Origin: CALKKN01 sp050118555 | GTDB lineage: Bacteria; Pseudomonadota; Gammaproteobacteria; Xanthomonadales; SZUA-36 | DNA length: 64,000 nucleotides | Reading direction: 5' to 3' | Assembly: GCA_050118555.1 (NCBI GenBank) | Contig: JASFKQ010000001.1 | Location: 1 to 64,000 of the forward strand | In this document: positions 8,519-17,363 of the stretch, piece by piece | Layout of the letters: each line of letters opens with the position of its first letter | Position numbering within the stretch: the stretch's first letter is position 1 | Position numbers and translations under genes: made by a program | Notes under the pieces: generated by a model | Told to the model about the DNA's origin: nothing | Seen by the model: the letters and a program-made list of their open reading frames with translations, nothing else | Database searches by the model: none

Positions 8519-8956
8519 CTATTCGCAGTCGAGCGTAAACCGGACCCGCAGGGTAAACACGGAGTTCTTGTTGAAGATACCTGGGGATTCGCGAACGCCG
8601 GCGGCGATATCGACGTCACGGGTAACCTTGCCCTTCCCCGGCACCGGGGAGTCGATGTTAAGGTCCTTGCTCGCCTTGCCCACGTCGTCAACGAACATGT
8701 CAACTTCGGTCGCCGTGAGCTCCATTCTCACAAACAGCTGTGAAACTTCGTCATCGGTAAACAGAACCAGCGGTTCCGGCGAGCCGTGCGGTGCGCGAAC
8801 CTCACCGGACCGTAGGTTGTGCTTCGGCACGCTGATCGAGCCCTCACCCTTGAGGCCGTCACTGAACACTTTCACATTGAGGTCGTACTTCCAGTCGTCG
8901 CCGCAGTTCCCTTCCTGACTCTCGGAAACCAGGGTCATCGTAAGCTTGCAGGTCAT
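8519..8956 (-). CDS. Hypothetical protein, 145 residues
   Basis: I do not recognise this protein. It begins at an ATG with a strong AGGAG seven bases upstream (just beyond 8956), has no signal peptide or membrane segment, and is acidic and beta-rich in appearance, with cysteines at residues 3 and 18 and one just before the C-terminus. It is transcribed divergently from the symporter gene, with a symmetrical 17-base dyad between them. The codon use matches the neighbours. No function is proposed. The strong ribosome binding site and the lack of a competing frame make it likely to be real. Confidence 0.6.
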   Translation of the reverse strand: MTCKLTMTLVSESQEGNCGDDWKYDLNVKVFSDGLKGEGSISVPKHNLRSGEVRAPHGSPEPLVLFTDDEVSQLFVRMELTATEVDMFVDDVGKASKDLNIDSPVPGKGKVTRDVDIAAGVRESPGIFNKNSVFTLRVRFTLDCE

Positions 8957-8987
8957 TTATACACTCCTACCGTCAGCCCTCTATCTT

Positions 8988-9004
8988 CCGGTAATCGTTA
9001 CCGG
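8988..9004. promoter_or_regulatory. Dyad symmetry in divergent intergenic region, possible operator
   Basis: Arms CCGGTAA and TTACCGG flank a TCG centre, giving a perfect 7+3+7 inverted repeat in the 113-base gap between the divergent 145-residue gene and the symporter gene. Its position suggests an operator serving one or both genes. No family of regulator is indicated and none is encoded next to it. Confidence 0.35.
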
Positions 9005-9069
9005 GGGTCAATCAAGCGGTCACTCGACGCGGCGTTCGCGTTACTATTGGTCCCCGGCGAGGGACTGGC

Positions 9070-10755
9070 ATGCAAAATCTGAATCACATATTCGCGGTAA
9101 TCGACGCCCACATCGGGGGCTCCAACTGGTTCGTCTACCTGCTGGTGGGGACGGGACTGTTTTTCACTATCTACCTGAAATTTCCTCAAATACGCTATTT
9201 CCGCCACGCCTTCCTGATGGTCAGCGGCAAGTATGACGAGGAGGGCGCGAAGGGAGATACCACGCATTTTCGCGCCCTGACCACGGCGCTGTCCGGCACC
9301 GTAGGAACCGGGAATATCGCCGGCGTGGCGTTGGCAATCCACCTCGGCGGCCCTGCCGCCCTGTTCTGGATGCTGGTGACCGCAATGCTCGGTATGACGA
9401 CCAAGTTCGTCGAGGTCACCCTGTCCCACAAATACCGGGAGTTCGCCAGCGACGGCAGCGCCGCCGGGGGACCGATGTATTACATGAAGAACCGGCTCAA
9501 CATGAAATGGATGGCGGCGCTATTCGCCGTGGCCACCATCATTTCATCATTCGGCACCGGTAACATGCCGCAGATCAACAGCATCTCGAACGCGATGCAT
9601 ACCGCCTTCAGCGTCCCTCCCTTCGTTACCGGACTGGTACTGGCCGTCCTGTTGGCGTTGATCATCCTCGGCGGCATCAAGCGCATCGCGGCCACCACGT
9701 CCAGGCTCGTGCCACTGATGGCGCTGGTTTACTTCCTGGGCGCGCTTTCGGTGATCCTGGCGAACACCGACAATATCGCCCCGTCGCTGGCTGCCATCGC
9801 CGGTGACATCTTCACGGGTTCATCGGCCACGGGCGGTTTTCTCGGGGCGAGCATCGCGTTCGCGTTCAACCGGGGGGTCAACCGCGGCCTGTTTTCGAAC
9901 GAGGCCGGGCAGGGCAGCGCGCCCATCGCCCATTCCGCAGCCAAAGCCGACCACCCGGTTTCCGAAGGCATGGTGGCGATCCTCGAGCCGTTCATCGACA
10001 CGATCATCATCTGCATGCTGACGGGCATGGTGCTACTGTCCTCCGGGGTCTGGAAGGAGAAACACGAGAATATCTTCCAACGCGCGGACCTGATCGTGCT
10101 TGACGGCGAGTACAGCGAATCCGATCCCGGGCAACGCGAACAGCTGTTCCGGCTCCTCAATCCGGACTCGGACAGCGCCATACGGCGCTTCTCAGGTCGG
10201 CTGCATGTGGATGACGGCCACATACGCGAACCGGTCACGCTGATCCACGCCCGCTCGGTAGCGGAGGACGTGGTGGTGTCGGATACGTCGACCGGAGGGC
10301 GGTTCAGCGGCATTCTGCCGGTGGACAACGGCCGCATCTTCGACGCCGACAGCTCCATTGAGCTCAGTGGCCGCTCCCTGTTACACAGCGCGCCCCTGAC
10401 CACCCTGGCTTTCAGCCGTGGCCTGCTGGGCGATCTCGGGCAATTCATCATCCCTATCAGCCTGCTTCTGTTCGCCTTTTCCACCGCGATATCGTGGTCC
10501 TACTACGGAGATCGCGCCGTCACGTTCCTCTGGGGCGTCGAATACGTACGGTATTACCGGGTGCTTTACGTGTTGGGCTTTTTCGCGGCCTCGATGATCG
10601 ATACGACCATCATCTGGACGTTTTCCGGGATCGCCATCGCTCTGATGACCATCCCCAACATCATCGGCATCCTGCTGCTGCATCGCGAAATGAAAGAAAC
10701 CGTTGACGACTACTGGGCCACGATGGACTTCTCGGACAAGGGGTCATCCACCTGA
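9070..10755 (+). CDS. Sodium:alanine/glycine symporter family (AGCS) with large internal insert
   Basis: 561 residues; typical AGCS symporters are 440-500. The N-terminal portion carries family motifs: a GTVGTGNIAGVALAI stretch, FNRGVNRGLFSNEAGQGSAP, and later FAFSTAISWSYYGDRAV. About ten or eleven membrane segments are visible. Between the segment ending TGMVLLSSGVW (near residue 326) and the one beginning LGDLGQFIIPIS (near 455) lies an extra hydrophilic block of roughly 110 residues rich in D, S, R and G. It falls where short loops are normal, so it should form an extramembrane domain. The ATG follows GAGGGA at six bases. Substrates are probably small neutral amino acids with Na+ or H+. 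Confidence 0.93.
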   Translation: MQNLNHIFAVIDAHIGGSNWFVYLLVGTGLFFTIYLKFPQIRYFRHAFLMVSGKYDEEGAKGDTTHFRALTTALSGTVGTGNIAGVALAIHLGGPAALFWMLVTAMLGMTTKFVEVTLSHKYREFASDGSAAGGPMYYMKNRLNMKWMAALFAVATIISSFGTGNMPQINSISNAMHTAFSVPPFVTGLVLAVLLALIILGGIKRIAATTSRLVPLMALVYFLGALSVILANTDNIAPSLAAIAGDIFTGSSATGGFLGASIAFAFNRGVNRGLFSNEAGQGSAPIAHSAAKADHPVSEGMVAILEPFIDTIIICMLTGMVLLSSGVWKEKHENIFQRADLIVLDGEYSESDPGQREQLFRLLNPDSDSAIRRFSGRLHVDDGHIREPVTLIHARSVAEDVVVSDTSTGGRFSGILPVDNGRIFDADSSIELSGRSLLHSAPLTTLAFSRGLLGDLGQFIIPISLLLFAFSTAISWSYYGDRAVTFLWGVEYVRYYRVLYVLGFFAASMIDTTIIWTFSGIAIALMTIPNIIGILLLHREMKETVDDYWATMDFSDKGSST

Positions 10756-10797
10756 CGGATCCAGGGACGCCCCCGGTCCGCCACGGCGGCGGCTTTG

Positions 10798-11769
10798 TCA
10801 GAACAGGCCCCGGATTCGCTCCATCTGCTCCTGCAGCCGCACGGTGGCGGTCCAGGGCATGATCGCGCTTTGTTGGCGGCCCTCGAGAATATCGGCCCCC
10901 GCAGCCTCAATTTCGAAGTTGAAGCCCGGGCTCTCGCGCCCGTCGGAATAACGATCCACGCACTCATCCAGGTGATAGAGCCGGCACTCGCTGGCGCGCC
11001 AGAAGTCCGGGATTTCTATGTAACTCTCCTCGCCCACCAACCAGGCTTGGTTGGGTAGCTTGCTGCGGAAGGAACTGCCCAGTACGGCGCCCAGGCCATC
11101 ATCGTTGTCGCCGTAACTGAACAGCAGCTGCAGGTCGTCGTCCACGCCGTTCGGCGCTTTACGCACGAACAGGCGGATATCGTCCGGGTCCCGGCCGGTG
11201 AAGAGAAGCGCCAGGGCCAGCGGATAGATGCCCATGTCGAACAGGCAGCCCCCCGCTAGTTCGACCTTGTACTCGCGACGTTCCGGATCATAGGGCTTCA
11301 TCGGGTAGCCGAAGTGGGCCTGGATCTGCCGCAGCGGGCCGATTCGGCCGTCGCTCACCCATTCCAGCGCCTTGCGGATCGCCGGCAGGAACCATGTCCA
11401 CATCCCCTCCATCACGAACACACCGGACTGCTCCGCCATGCGAAAGAGGTTCCGGGCCTCGAGCGGGCTCACGGTAAAGGGCTTTTCGCAAAGTACATGC
11501 TTTCGCGCCTGGATCGCCGCCGCCGTATTCTGGAAATGCAGCGTGTGCGGGGTGGCGACGTAAACCGCATCCACGTCCGGGTTATCGAACAGTTCCTGGT
11601 AGCTGCCATGGGCCGCTTGAATTCCGTGGCGCTCGGCGAACGCCCGTGCGGTCGCGTGCGTGCGCGAGGCGACCGCGACAAGCTCGCCGTTCGGCACAAA
11701 CGCCATGTCGCGCACGAACTGCTGCGCGATGCGCGCCGTACTGACGATGCCCCATCGTATCTTGCTCAT
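10798..11769 (-). CDS. Gfo/Idh/MocA-family NAD(P)-dependent oxidoreductase (possible D-xylose 1-dehydrogenase)
   Basis: 323 residues from the ATG at 11769, which has GGAG six bases upstream. The N-terminal Rossmann strand reads RWGIVSTARIAQQF, and the conserved catalytic-lysine motif is CEKPF (lysine at residue 96). The C-terminal half has the open-faced sheet region (GGCLFDMGIYPLALAL). The closest types by motif are the NADP-dependent D-xylose 1-dehydrogenase / dihydrodiol dehydrogenase branch. It is the last gene of the xylB-xylA run, so a pentose or pentose-derived substrate is the natural inference. It is not proven; other sugars are possible. Confidence 0.88.
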   Translation of the reverse strand: MSKIRWGIVSTARIAQQFVRDMAFVPNGELVAVASRTHATARAFAERHGIQAAHGSYQELFDNPDVDAVYVATPHTLHFQNTAAAIQARKHVLCEKPFTVSPLEARNLFRMAEQSGVFVMEGMWTWFLPAIRKALEWVSDGRIGPLRQIQAHFGYPMKPYDPERREYKVELAGGCLFDMGIYPLALALLFTGRDPDDIRLFVRKAPNGVDDDLQLLFSYGDNDDGLGAVLGSSFRSKLPNQAWLVGEESYIEIPDFWRASECRLYHLDECVDRYSDGRESPGFNFEIEAAGADILEGRQQSAIMPWTATVRLQEQMERIRGLF

Positions 11770-11823
11770 CGCTTGCTCCTTTACACCCGGAAACACGCTG
11801 CCGGACCTTCCCGCACGCGGAGG

Positions 11824-13164
11824 TCAGGAAAACATGAAGTCGTTGACGAGATTCTCCACCCACTCCTGCCTGCCGCTTTGGCGCTCGGGCTCGCCCGCAC
11901 CGGCTGCCATGTCGCGCAGGTCGGCCAACGTCAGCTCACCGCGCTCGAAACGTCGCCCTTCCCCGTCACGGAAACTCGAATAGCGCTCCGAGCGGAACGC
12001 GTCGAGCCGGCCGTCCGCCAGGATACGGTCGGCGATCACCAGTGCGCGGGCGTACGCATCCATTCCACCGATATGGGCGATGAACAGGTCTTCGAGATCC
12101 GTCGATTCGCGCCGTGCCTTGGCGTCGAAGTTGAGCCCGCCGCTGCCCAGCCCGCCGTTGGCCAGCACAATCAGCATGTTGTGCACGCAATCGTAGAGGT
12201 TGGTCGGGAACTGATCCGTGTCCCATCCGTTCTGCGGATTGCCCCGGTTGGCGTCGATCGACCCCAGCAGGCCCGCGTCCACGGCCATTTGCAGATCGTG
12301 CTCGGAGCTGTGGCCCGCCAGGGTTGCGTGGTTGGCTTCGATGTTGAGCTTGAAATCACGGTCGAGCCCGAAGTGGCGCAGAAAGCCGATGACCGTCTGA
12401 GCGTCCGCGTCGTACTGGTGGTACATCGGTTCCATGGGCTTGGGTTCGATCAGGTAAGTACCTTCGAAGCCGATGGAGCGGCCGTAATCTCTCGCCATTT
12501 CCAGGAAGCGTGCCAGGTGCTCCAACTCCTTTCTCGTGTCGGTGTTGAACAGGCAGGCGTAACCCTCCCTGCCGCCCCAGAACACGTAGTTCTGTCCATC
12601 AAGCTCCACGGTAGCGTCGAGCGCGACCTTGACCTGTGCCCCGGCGTGGGCGACCACGGCAAAGTCCGGGTTGGTCGCACCGCCGTTCATGTAGCGTGGA
12701 TGCGAAAACAGATTGGCGGTGCCCCACAGAAGCCTTACGCCTGTCTCCTGCTGGCGCTCGCGCGCCAGGCCCACGAGGCGTGCGAGGTTGGCTTCGGACG
12801 CGGCGACACTGTCCCCTTCAGGCGCCATGTCGCGGTCGTGGAAACAATAAAAGGGCACGTTGAGCTTGGTGAAAAACTCGAAGGCCGCATCCAGACGCCT
12901 CTCCGCATCCGCCATGGGGTTCGCTCCTACGAACCAGGGAAAAACGCGGGTACCCGGCCCGAACGGGTCGCCCCCGGCGCCGCAGAACGTATGCCAGTAG
13001 GCCACTGAAAAGCGAAGATGCTCCTCCATGGTCTTGCCGCCCACCACCCGCTCCGGGTCATAGGCCTTGAAACTCAGTGGATTGTCCGACCCCGGTCCTT
13101 CGTACTGGATCGGACTGACCGTCGGGAAATACTCTCTATCTCCAATGAAAACGCTTCGGCTCAT
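11824..13164 (-). CDS. xylA: Xylose isomerase
   Basis: Converts D-xylose to D-xylulose using two divalent metals. 446 residues from the ATG at 13164, with GAGGAA eight bases upstream, matches class II XylA proteins (about 440). The catalytic histidine is in FYCFHDRDMAPEG, metal ligands lie in YLIEPKPMEP and LNIEANHATLAGH, and the C-terminal GGLNFDAK...STDLEDLF motif is present. An extended upstream frame overlaps xylB and is not used. It lies 25 bases after xylB and 54 bases before the oxidoreductase, forming one operon under the palindromic operator at 14717. Confidence 0.97.
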   Translation of the reverse strand: MSRSVFIGDREYFPTVSPIQYEGPGSDNPLSFKAYDPERVVGGKTMEEHLRFSVAYWHTFCGAGGDPFGPGTRVFPWFVGANPMADAERRLDAAFEFFTKLNVPFYCFHDRDMAPEGDSVAASEANLARLVGLARERQQETGVRLLWGTANLFSHPRYMNGGATNPDFAVVAHAGAQVKVALDATVELDGQNYVFWGGREGYACLFNTDTRKELEHLARFLEMARDYGRSIGFEGTYLIEPKPMEPMYHQYDADAQTVIGFLRHFGLDRDFKLNIEANHATLAGHSSEHDLQMAVDAGLLGSIDANRGNPQNGWDTDQFPTNLYDCVHNMLIVLANGGLGSGGLNFDAKARRESTDLEDLFIAHIGGMDAYARALVIADRILADGRLDAFRSERYSSFRDGEGRRFERGELTLADLRDMAAGAGEPERQSGRQEWVENLVNDFMFS

Positions 13165-13189
13165 GATGCGTTCCTCGATATCTTTTCGT

Positions 13190-14689
13190 TCAGGAAGAAT
13201 TCTGTCCATAAACCGGCGCGACGGCAGCGACACAGCCAAGGTATCGCCCATACGCTTCGTCGTAGTCCCGCACGGCAGGCGCGCTCGGCTCGCAGCACAG
13301 CGGCTCGTCGCGTTGGAGATGCCGCGCCACCAGTGTTGAGAGGTCGCCGGGATCACCGCCCTCCAGCGTCCACAACGCCTGGAGTGCGGCCCCGAAGGAA
13401 GCGCCCTCGTCCTGCTGCAGTATCGTCACCGGCGCGCCACAGATATCGGCGACGATCTGGCGCCAGGTCGCGCTGCCGCCGCCGCCCCCGGTCAGTGTGA
13501 TTCCGGAGGCCTCCACGCCCAGCTCGCGCAACCGCCCGAGTCCGTAACGCAAGGCGAACGTGGCGCCCTCCACGGCTGAACGCAGCAGGTTCTCCGGGCG
13601 CGTGTTGCGGCTGTCCAGGCCCATCACGCACGCCTTGGCGCGTGGCAGGTTGGGCGTGCGCTCGCCGTTGAAAAACGGCAGCGTGACAACGCCTTCCGAA
13701 CCCCGGGGAGCGGCGCCGATATGCGATTCGAACGCGTCGAGGTCCGAATCCAGGAGGCGACGCACCAACTCCGTAGTGACCGTGCAGTTCATCGTGCACA
13801 TCAGCGGTAGCCAGCCTCCGGTGGAGGAGCAGAAGGCGGCGATTTCGCCCGCCGGGTCGATCACCGGTTGCTCCGCGGACGCGTAGACCGTGCCGGACGT
13901 GCCCAGGCTCATGGTGACGTGGCCCGGCGCCACGTTGCCGGTGCCGATGGCGCCCATCATGTTGTCGCCACCACCGGTAGCCACCGGCAGACCCTCTGGA
14001 AGGCCGGTTTGCCGAGCGGCTTCGGGCCGGAGACGGCCGATCATGCGGGCACCGGTATGCAGCGGAGGGAGGCATCCAAGGAGGTCCCGTTCCGGATCGA
14101 TCGCATCGAGCATGCCGCGGGACCATTCGCGGCGTCGAATGTCCAGAAATCCCGTGCCGGATGCGTCGCCCGCCTCCATGCAGCGTTCGCCCGTGAGGTG
14201 GAAATTGAGAAAGTCGTGGGGCAGCAGGATACAGTCGAGCTGCTCGTAGATGTCCGGGTGGGCCTTGCGCAACCAGAGCACCTTGGACGCGGTGTAGCCG
14301 GGCAGGATCAGGTTGCCCACTTCGCTCAGGCATCGCTCCGGGCCGCCGAAGGCCCGCATGATTTCCCGGCATTCGACATCCGTGGAGGTATCGCACCAGA
14401 GCTTGACGGGGGCCAGCACCTTACCTTCCTTCGACAGGGGCACGAAGCCATGCTGCTGCCCGGAAACCGCCAGCGCGACCGCGCTGGCCCGGACGTCGGG
14501 AGCGATACGCCCCAACGCCCCGTGCAAAGCATCGAGCCACCACCGGGCCTGCTGCTCGGCGACGCCGTGATCATCCTGATACAGGTCCAGCGGCGCGCTG
14601 GCCGATGCGACCACCCGCTTCGCCTTGTAATCGTAAAATACGACCTTGAGCGACTGGGTTCCCAAGTCGATTCCGACGACGGTCTTCAT
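13190..14689 (-). CDS. xylB: Xylulokinase
   Basis: Phosphorylates D-xylulose to xylulose-5-phosphate for the pentose phosphate pathway. 499 residues, FGGY carbohydrate kinase family. Visible features: the N-terminal phosphate loop GIDLGTQSLKVV, the sugar-site stretch SGQQHGFVPL, MMGAIGTGNV, LGTSGTVYAS and the C-terminal adenosine-site TGGGGGSATWRQI. It is the first gene of the xylose operon; only a weak AGAG precedes the ATG. The operator/promoter region lies directly upstream, divergent from the LacI-type regulator. Confidence 0.96.
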   Translation of the reverse strand: MKTVVGIDLGTQSLKVVFYDYKAKRVVASASAPLDLYQDDHGVAEQQARWWLDALHGALGRIAPDVRASAVALAVSGQQHGFVPLSKEGKVLAPVKLWCDTSTDVECREIMRAFGGPERCLSEVGNLILPGYTASKVLWLRKAHPDIYEQLDCILLPHDFLNFHLTGERCMEAGDASGTGFLDIRRREWSRGMLDAIDPERDLLGCLPPLHTGARMIGRLRPEAARQTGLPEGLPVATGGGDNMMGAIGTGNVAPGHVTMSLGTSGTVYASAEQPVIDPAGEIAAFCSSTGGWLPLMCTMNCTVTTELVRRLLDSDLDAFESHIGAAPRGSEGVVTLPFFNGERTPNLPRAKACVMGLDSRNTRPENLLRSAVEGATFALRYGLGRLRELGVEASGITLTGGGGGSATWRQIVADICGAPVTILQQDEGASFGAALQALWTLEGGDPGDLSTLVARHLQRDEPLCCEPSAPAVRDYDEAYGRYLGCVAAVAPVYGQNSS

Positions 14690-14716
14690 TGCAACTCTGT
14701 TGTTGTCTTATAATTT

Positions 14717-14730
14717 TGTAAACGTTTACA
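14717..14730. promoter_or_regulatory. Perfect 14-base palindromic operator for the xylose operon
   Basis: TGTAAACGTTTACA is a perfect palindrome with the central CG typical of LacI-family operators. On the minus strand a TATAAG box (14712-14707) lies just downstream, so a bound regulator would sit between the -35 and -10 regions of the xylB promoter. The divergent lacI-type gene begins 134 bases to the right, fitting repression of xylB-xylA by that protein and possibly autoregulation. Confidence 0.8.
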
Positions 14731-14864
14731 TTCTACCCGGTTCGCCGAAAATGTCGAACCTGCCGCGGATACGGCCGCCCCTCGCATGGCTTTAACCGCA
14801 CTTTGAGCGGACAAGTGGAAACGCCCATGTTCACCGGAAAGCCCGCCATGGAACGCGCATCGTC

Positions 14865-15890
14865 GTGAGCCAGGTTTCCATCAAGGATGTCGCCCGCCTC
14901 GCGGGCGTCTCGATCGCCACCGTTTCCCGGTGCCTCAACGATCCTGAGCGGGTGCGCGAGCAGACACGGGCCAGGGTGGCGGACGCCATTCGCAGAACCG
15001 GATATTCGCCGAATACGCTGGCCCAGAGCTTCCGGCGCGGCAAGACGCAAGTCATCATGGTCGTACTGCCTTCGGTCGGCGATCCCTTTTTCACCGAGGT
15101 GATGCAAGGCATCCGGTCCGTCGCCGCCTCCCGGGGATATTCGCTGCTGATCAGCGAGACGCAGTTCAATACCATGACGGCGGACGAAGTGGGCACGATG
15201 GTCGTTTCGCGACAGGCGGACGGCATCGTTCTGCTGGCCAGCCTTTCCCCGTTTGGAACGGAGGTTCTATCGGCGCGCAGCCACCGCGCCCTGCCCATCG
15301 TAATCGGTTTCGAAAAGGTCTCCACCGAACTGACCGGTTTCCCCAGCGTACACATTGACAACGTCGAGGCAGCGCGCGAAGCGACCAATTACCTGATTTC
15401 GCTGGGACACCGGCGAATCGCTTTCATCCGCGGGCCGCACCAGACCCTGCTGACCCGTGACCGGGAACTCGGGTTCAAAGCCGCGATGTCGGACAGCGGC
15501 CTGATCGTCCGGGACGATTGGCTGGTCGACGGCGAGCTCACGCTGCCCGGCGCCGCGGCGGCCACGCGCAGTCTTCTAGCCTACCCACAACGGCCGACCG
15601 CGATATTCTGCGCCACCGACGAAATGGCCATGGGCTGTTATCAGGCCCTGAATTCTGCGGAGCTGGCCATTCCGGGGGACGTCTCGGTCGTCGGATTCGA
15701 CGACATCCGTTACGCACAGGCGCTCGACCCTCCGCTGACCACCATCAGACAACCCGCGAGGGAAATCGGCGAGCGCGTGGTGCTCCGGCTACTCGCGGAG
15801 ATCGAACAGGGCCGGGGCAGCAGCCAGGGCACCGAGGTCGTACCCCATCGCCTGGTCGTGCGGGACTCCACCGCGGCACCTTGCGGCTGA
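14865..15890 (+). CDS. LacI-family transcriptional regulator (probable xylose operon repressor)
   Basis: 341 residues from a GTG. An N-terminal helix-turn-helix with hinge (VSIKDVARLAGVSIATVSRC, then an NDPERV stretch and GYSPNTLAQ) is followed by a periplasmic-binding-protein-like sugar domain (VVLPSVGDPFFTEVMQGI, GHRRIAFIRGP, FDDIRYAQALDPPLTTI). It is divergent from xylB-xylA-oxidoreductase and faces a perfect LacI-type palindrome, so xylose or a downstream metabolite is the likely inducer. This differs from the AraC-type XylR of E. coli. The effector is inferred from context only. Confidence 0.93.
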   Translation: MSQVSIKDVARLAGVSIATVSRCLNDPERVREQTRARVADAIRRTGYSPNTLAQSFRRGKTQVIMVVLPSVGDPFFTEVMQGIRSVAASRGYSLLISETQFNTMTADEVGTMVVSRQADGIVLLASLSPFGTEVLSARSHRALPIVIGFEKVSTELTGFPSVHIDNVEAAREATNYLISLGHRRIAFIRGPHQTLLTRDRELGFKAAMSDSGLIVRDDWLVDGELTLPGAAAATRSLLAYPQRPTAIFCATDEMAMGCYQALNSAELAIPGDVSVVGFDDIRYAQALDPPLTTIRQPAREIGERVVLRLLAEIEQGRGSSQGTEVVPHRLVVRDSTAAPCG

Positions 15891-15940
15891 CCCCCTGGCC
15901 AATCCGGAATCGGCCTCGCGCGCCGCCCGAACCGGGGCGA

Positions 15941-17320
15941 TCAACCGTACCGTTGCTCGAGGTAGCGGAACACGGCTCTGAGTCCCAGGGCTTCGCCTCC
16001 CATCGGGCGACCGGGCCGGTTTGCCTCGTTCCAGGCGAAGGTGTCGATGTGCACCCACGGCGTTCCGGCCCCGACGAATGACTCCAGGAATAACGCGGCC
16101 GTGATGCAGCCGCCATAGGAACTCTTGGCGTTGTTGTTCAGGTCCGCCAGAGCGCTCTCGATCAGCTTGCGGTACGGCTGGTACAGCGGCATGGTCCAGA
16201 GGGGATCCTCAATCTCGTCACCCGCGGCCTGGATGGCCCGGGCGATGGCCTCCTGGTTGCTGAAGACGGGCGGCAGGTCAGCGCCCAACGCCACCCGGGC
16301 AGCGCCCGTGAGCGTCGCGAAATCGATGACTAAATCAGGGTCGTGCTCGCAGGCATAGGCCAGAGCGTCGGAGAGGATCACCCGCCCCTCGGCGTCGGTA
16401 TTGCCGATCTCGACGGTGAGGCCCTTGCGCGTTGAGATCACGTCACCGGGCCGGTACGCGTTGCCTGAAACCGCGTTCTCGACGGCCGGAATCAGCAGCA
16501 GAAGTCGCACCGGAAGGCGATGCCGCGCCACAAGCCGGGCCAATGCCAATGCGTGCGCGGCGCCCCCCATGTCTTTCTTCATCAACGCCATGCCCGAAGA
16601 GGTCTTGAGGTCGAGCCCCCCGGTATCAAAGCAGACCCCCTTGCCGACGAGAGCCAGCAGCGGCACGTCCTCGTCGCCCCAGGACAGTTCGATCAGCCGC
16701 GGCGGGCGGGCCGATGCCCGTCCGACGGCATGGATGGCAGGAAAATTCCGCGTCAGGAGATCGTCGCCCCGAATCACACTGGCTTCGGCCCCCAGCGCAT
16801 CGGCCTCACGCATCACCGCGTTCGCCAGGTCACCCGGGCCCATGTGTTCGGTGGGTGTATTCACCAGATCCCGGACGAGGCACTGGGCGTCGCACAATTC
16901 CCGGGTCTCGTGGTCCACATCTTCGTCCAGCAGCAAATCCGGCCGCTGGTCCTTGCCCGACTTGTAGCGCTCGAACCGGTACGACGCCAGTCCCCAGCCA
17001 AGCGCGGCCTGTAGCCTCTGCTCGCGGCTCCAGTCGCAATCCAGGCGGTAGAGACCTTCCGGCAAGGCGGATACCAGCGGGGCAAGCTGGTAGAGCCATC
17101 CCTTCGGGTCCCGGCCGAACAGATAACACTCGACATCCCCTTCGGCATCGGGCACGGCGCAGTACTGGCCGGGTTTCGCCCTGAAACCGGCGGCATCGAC
17201 CCATTTGCGGGCCTTTTCCGACACGGCCCTCTTCCAGTCTTCCAACGCCCCTTCATCAAGGGGCCTCAACGGGATCGCCCTCAATCCGGGCGCTTTATCC
17301 GCGGTAGAGACATACCTCAT
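15941..17320 (-). CDS. Leucyl aminopeptidase family protein (peptidase M17)
   Basis: 459 residues, cytosolic two-metal aminopeptidase. The C-terminal catalytic domain is well conserved: VGKGVCFDTGGLDLKTSSGM (metal lysine and aspartate), MKKDMGGAAHAL, and the signature NTDAEGRVILSDAL, with the late FATLTGAARVALG. The N-terminal domain is divergent and shorter than in PepA, as in the PepB-like subgroup. It likely removes N-terminal residues from peptides in protein turnover. It is convergent with the lacI-type gene (50 bases apart) and lies 43 bases beyond the protease gene that precedes it on the same strand. Confidence 0.94.
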   Translation of the reverse strand: MRYVSTADKAPGLRAIPLRPLDEGALEDWKRAVSEKARKWVDAAGFRAKPGQYCAVPDAEGDVECYLFGRDPKGWLYQLAPLVSALPEGLYRLDCDWSREQRLQAALGWGLASYRFERYKSGKDQRPDLLLDEDVDHETRELCDAQCLVRDLVNTPTEHMGPGDLANAVMREADALGAEASVIRGDDLLTRNFPAIHAVGRASARPPRLIELSWGDEDVPLLALVGKGVCFDTGGLDLKTSSGMALMKKDMGGAAHALALARLVARHRLPVRLLLLIPAVENAVSGNAYRPGDVISTRKGLTVEIGNTDAEGRVILSDALAYACEHDPDLVIDFATLTGAARVALGADLPPVFSNQEAIARAIQAAGDEIEDPLWTMPLYQPYRKLIESALADLNNNAKSSYGGCITAALFLESFVGAGTPWVHIDTFAWNEANRPGRPMGGEALGLRAVFRYLEQRYG

Positions 17321-17363
17321 GATCTGTCACCCGATCAACGTTGCACACGGGTGTCATTCTAGA

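Noticed and set aside
11314..13008. 564-codon plus-strand frame opposite the oxidoreductase and xylA
   Set aside because: Antisense shadow of conserved genes; composition rich in Arg, His and Gly without domains.
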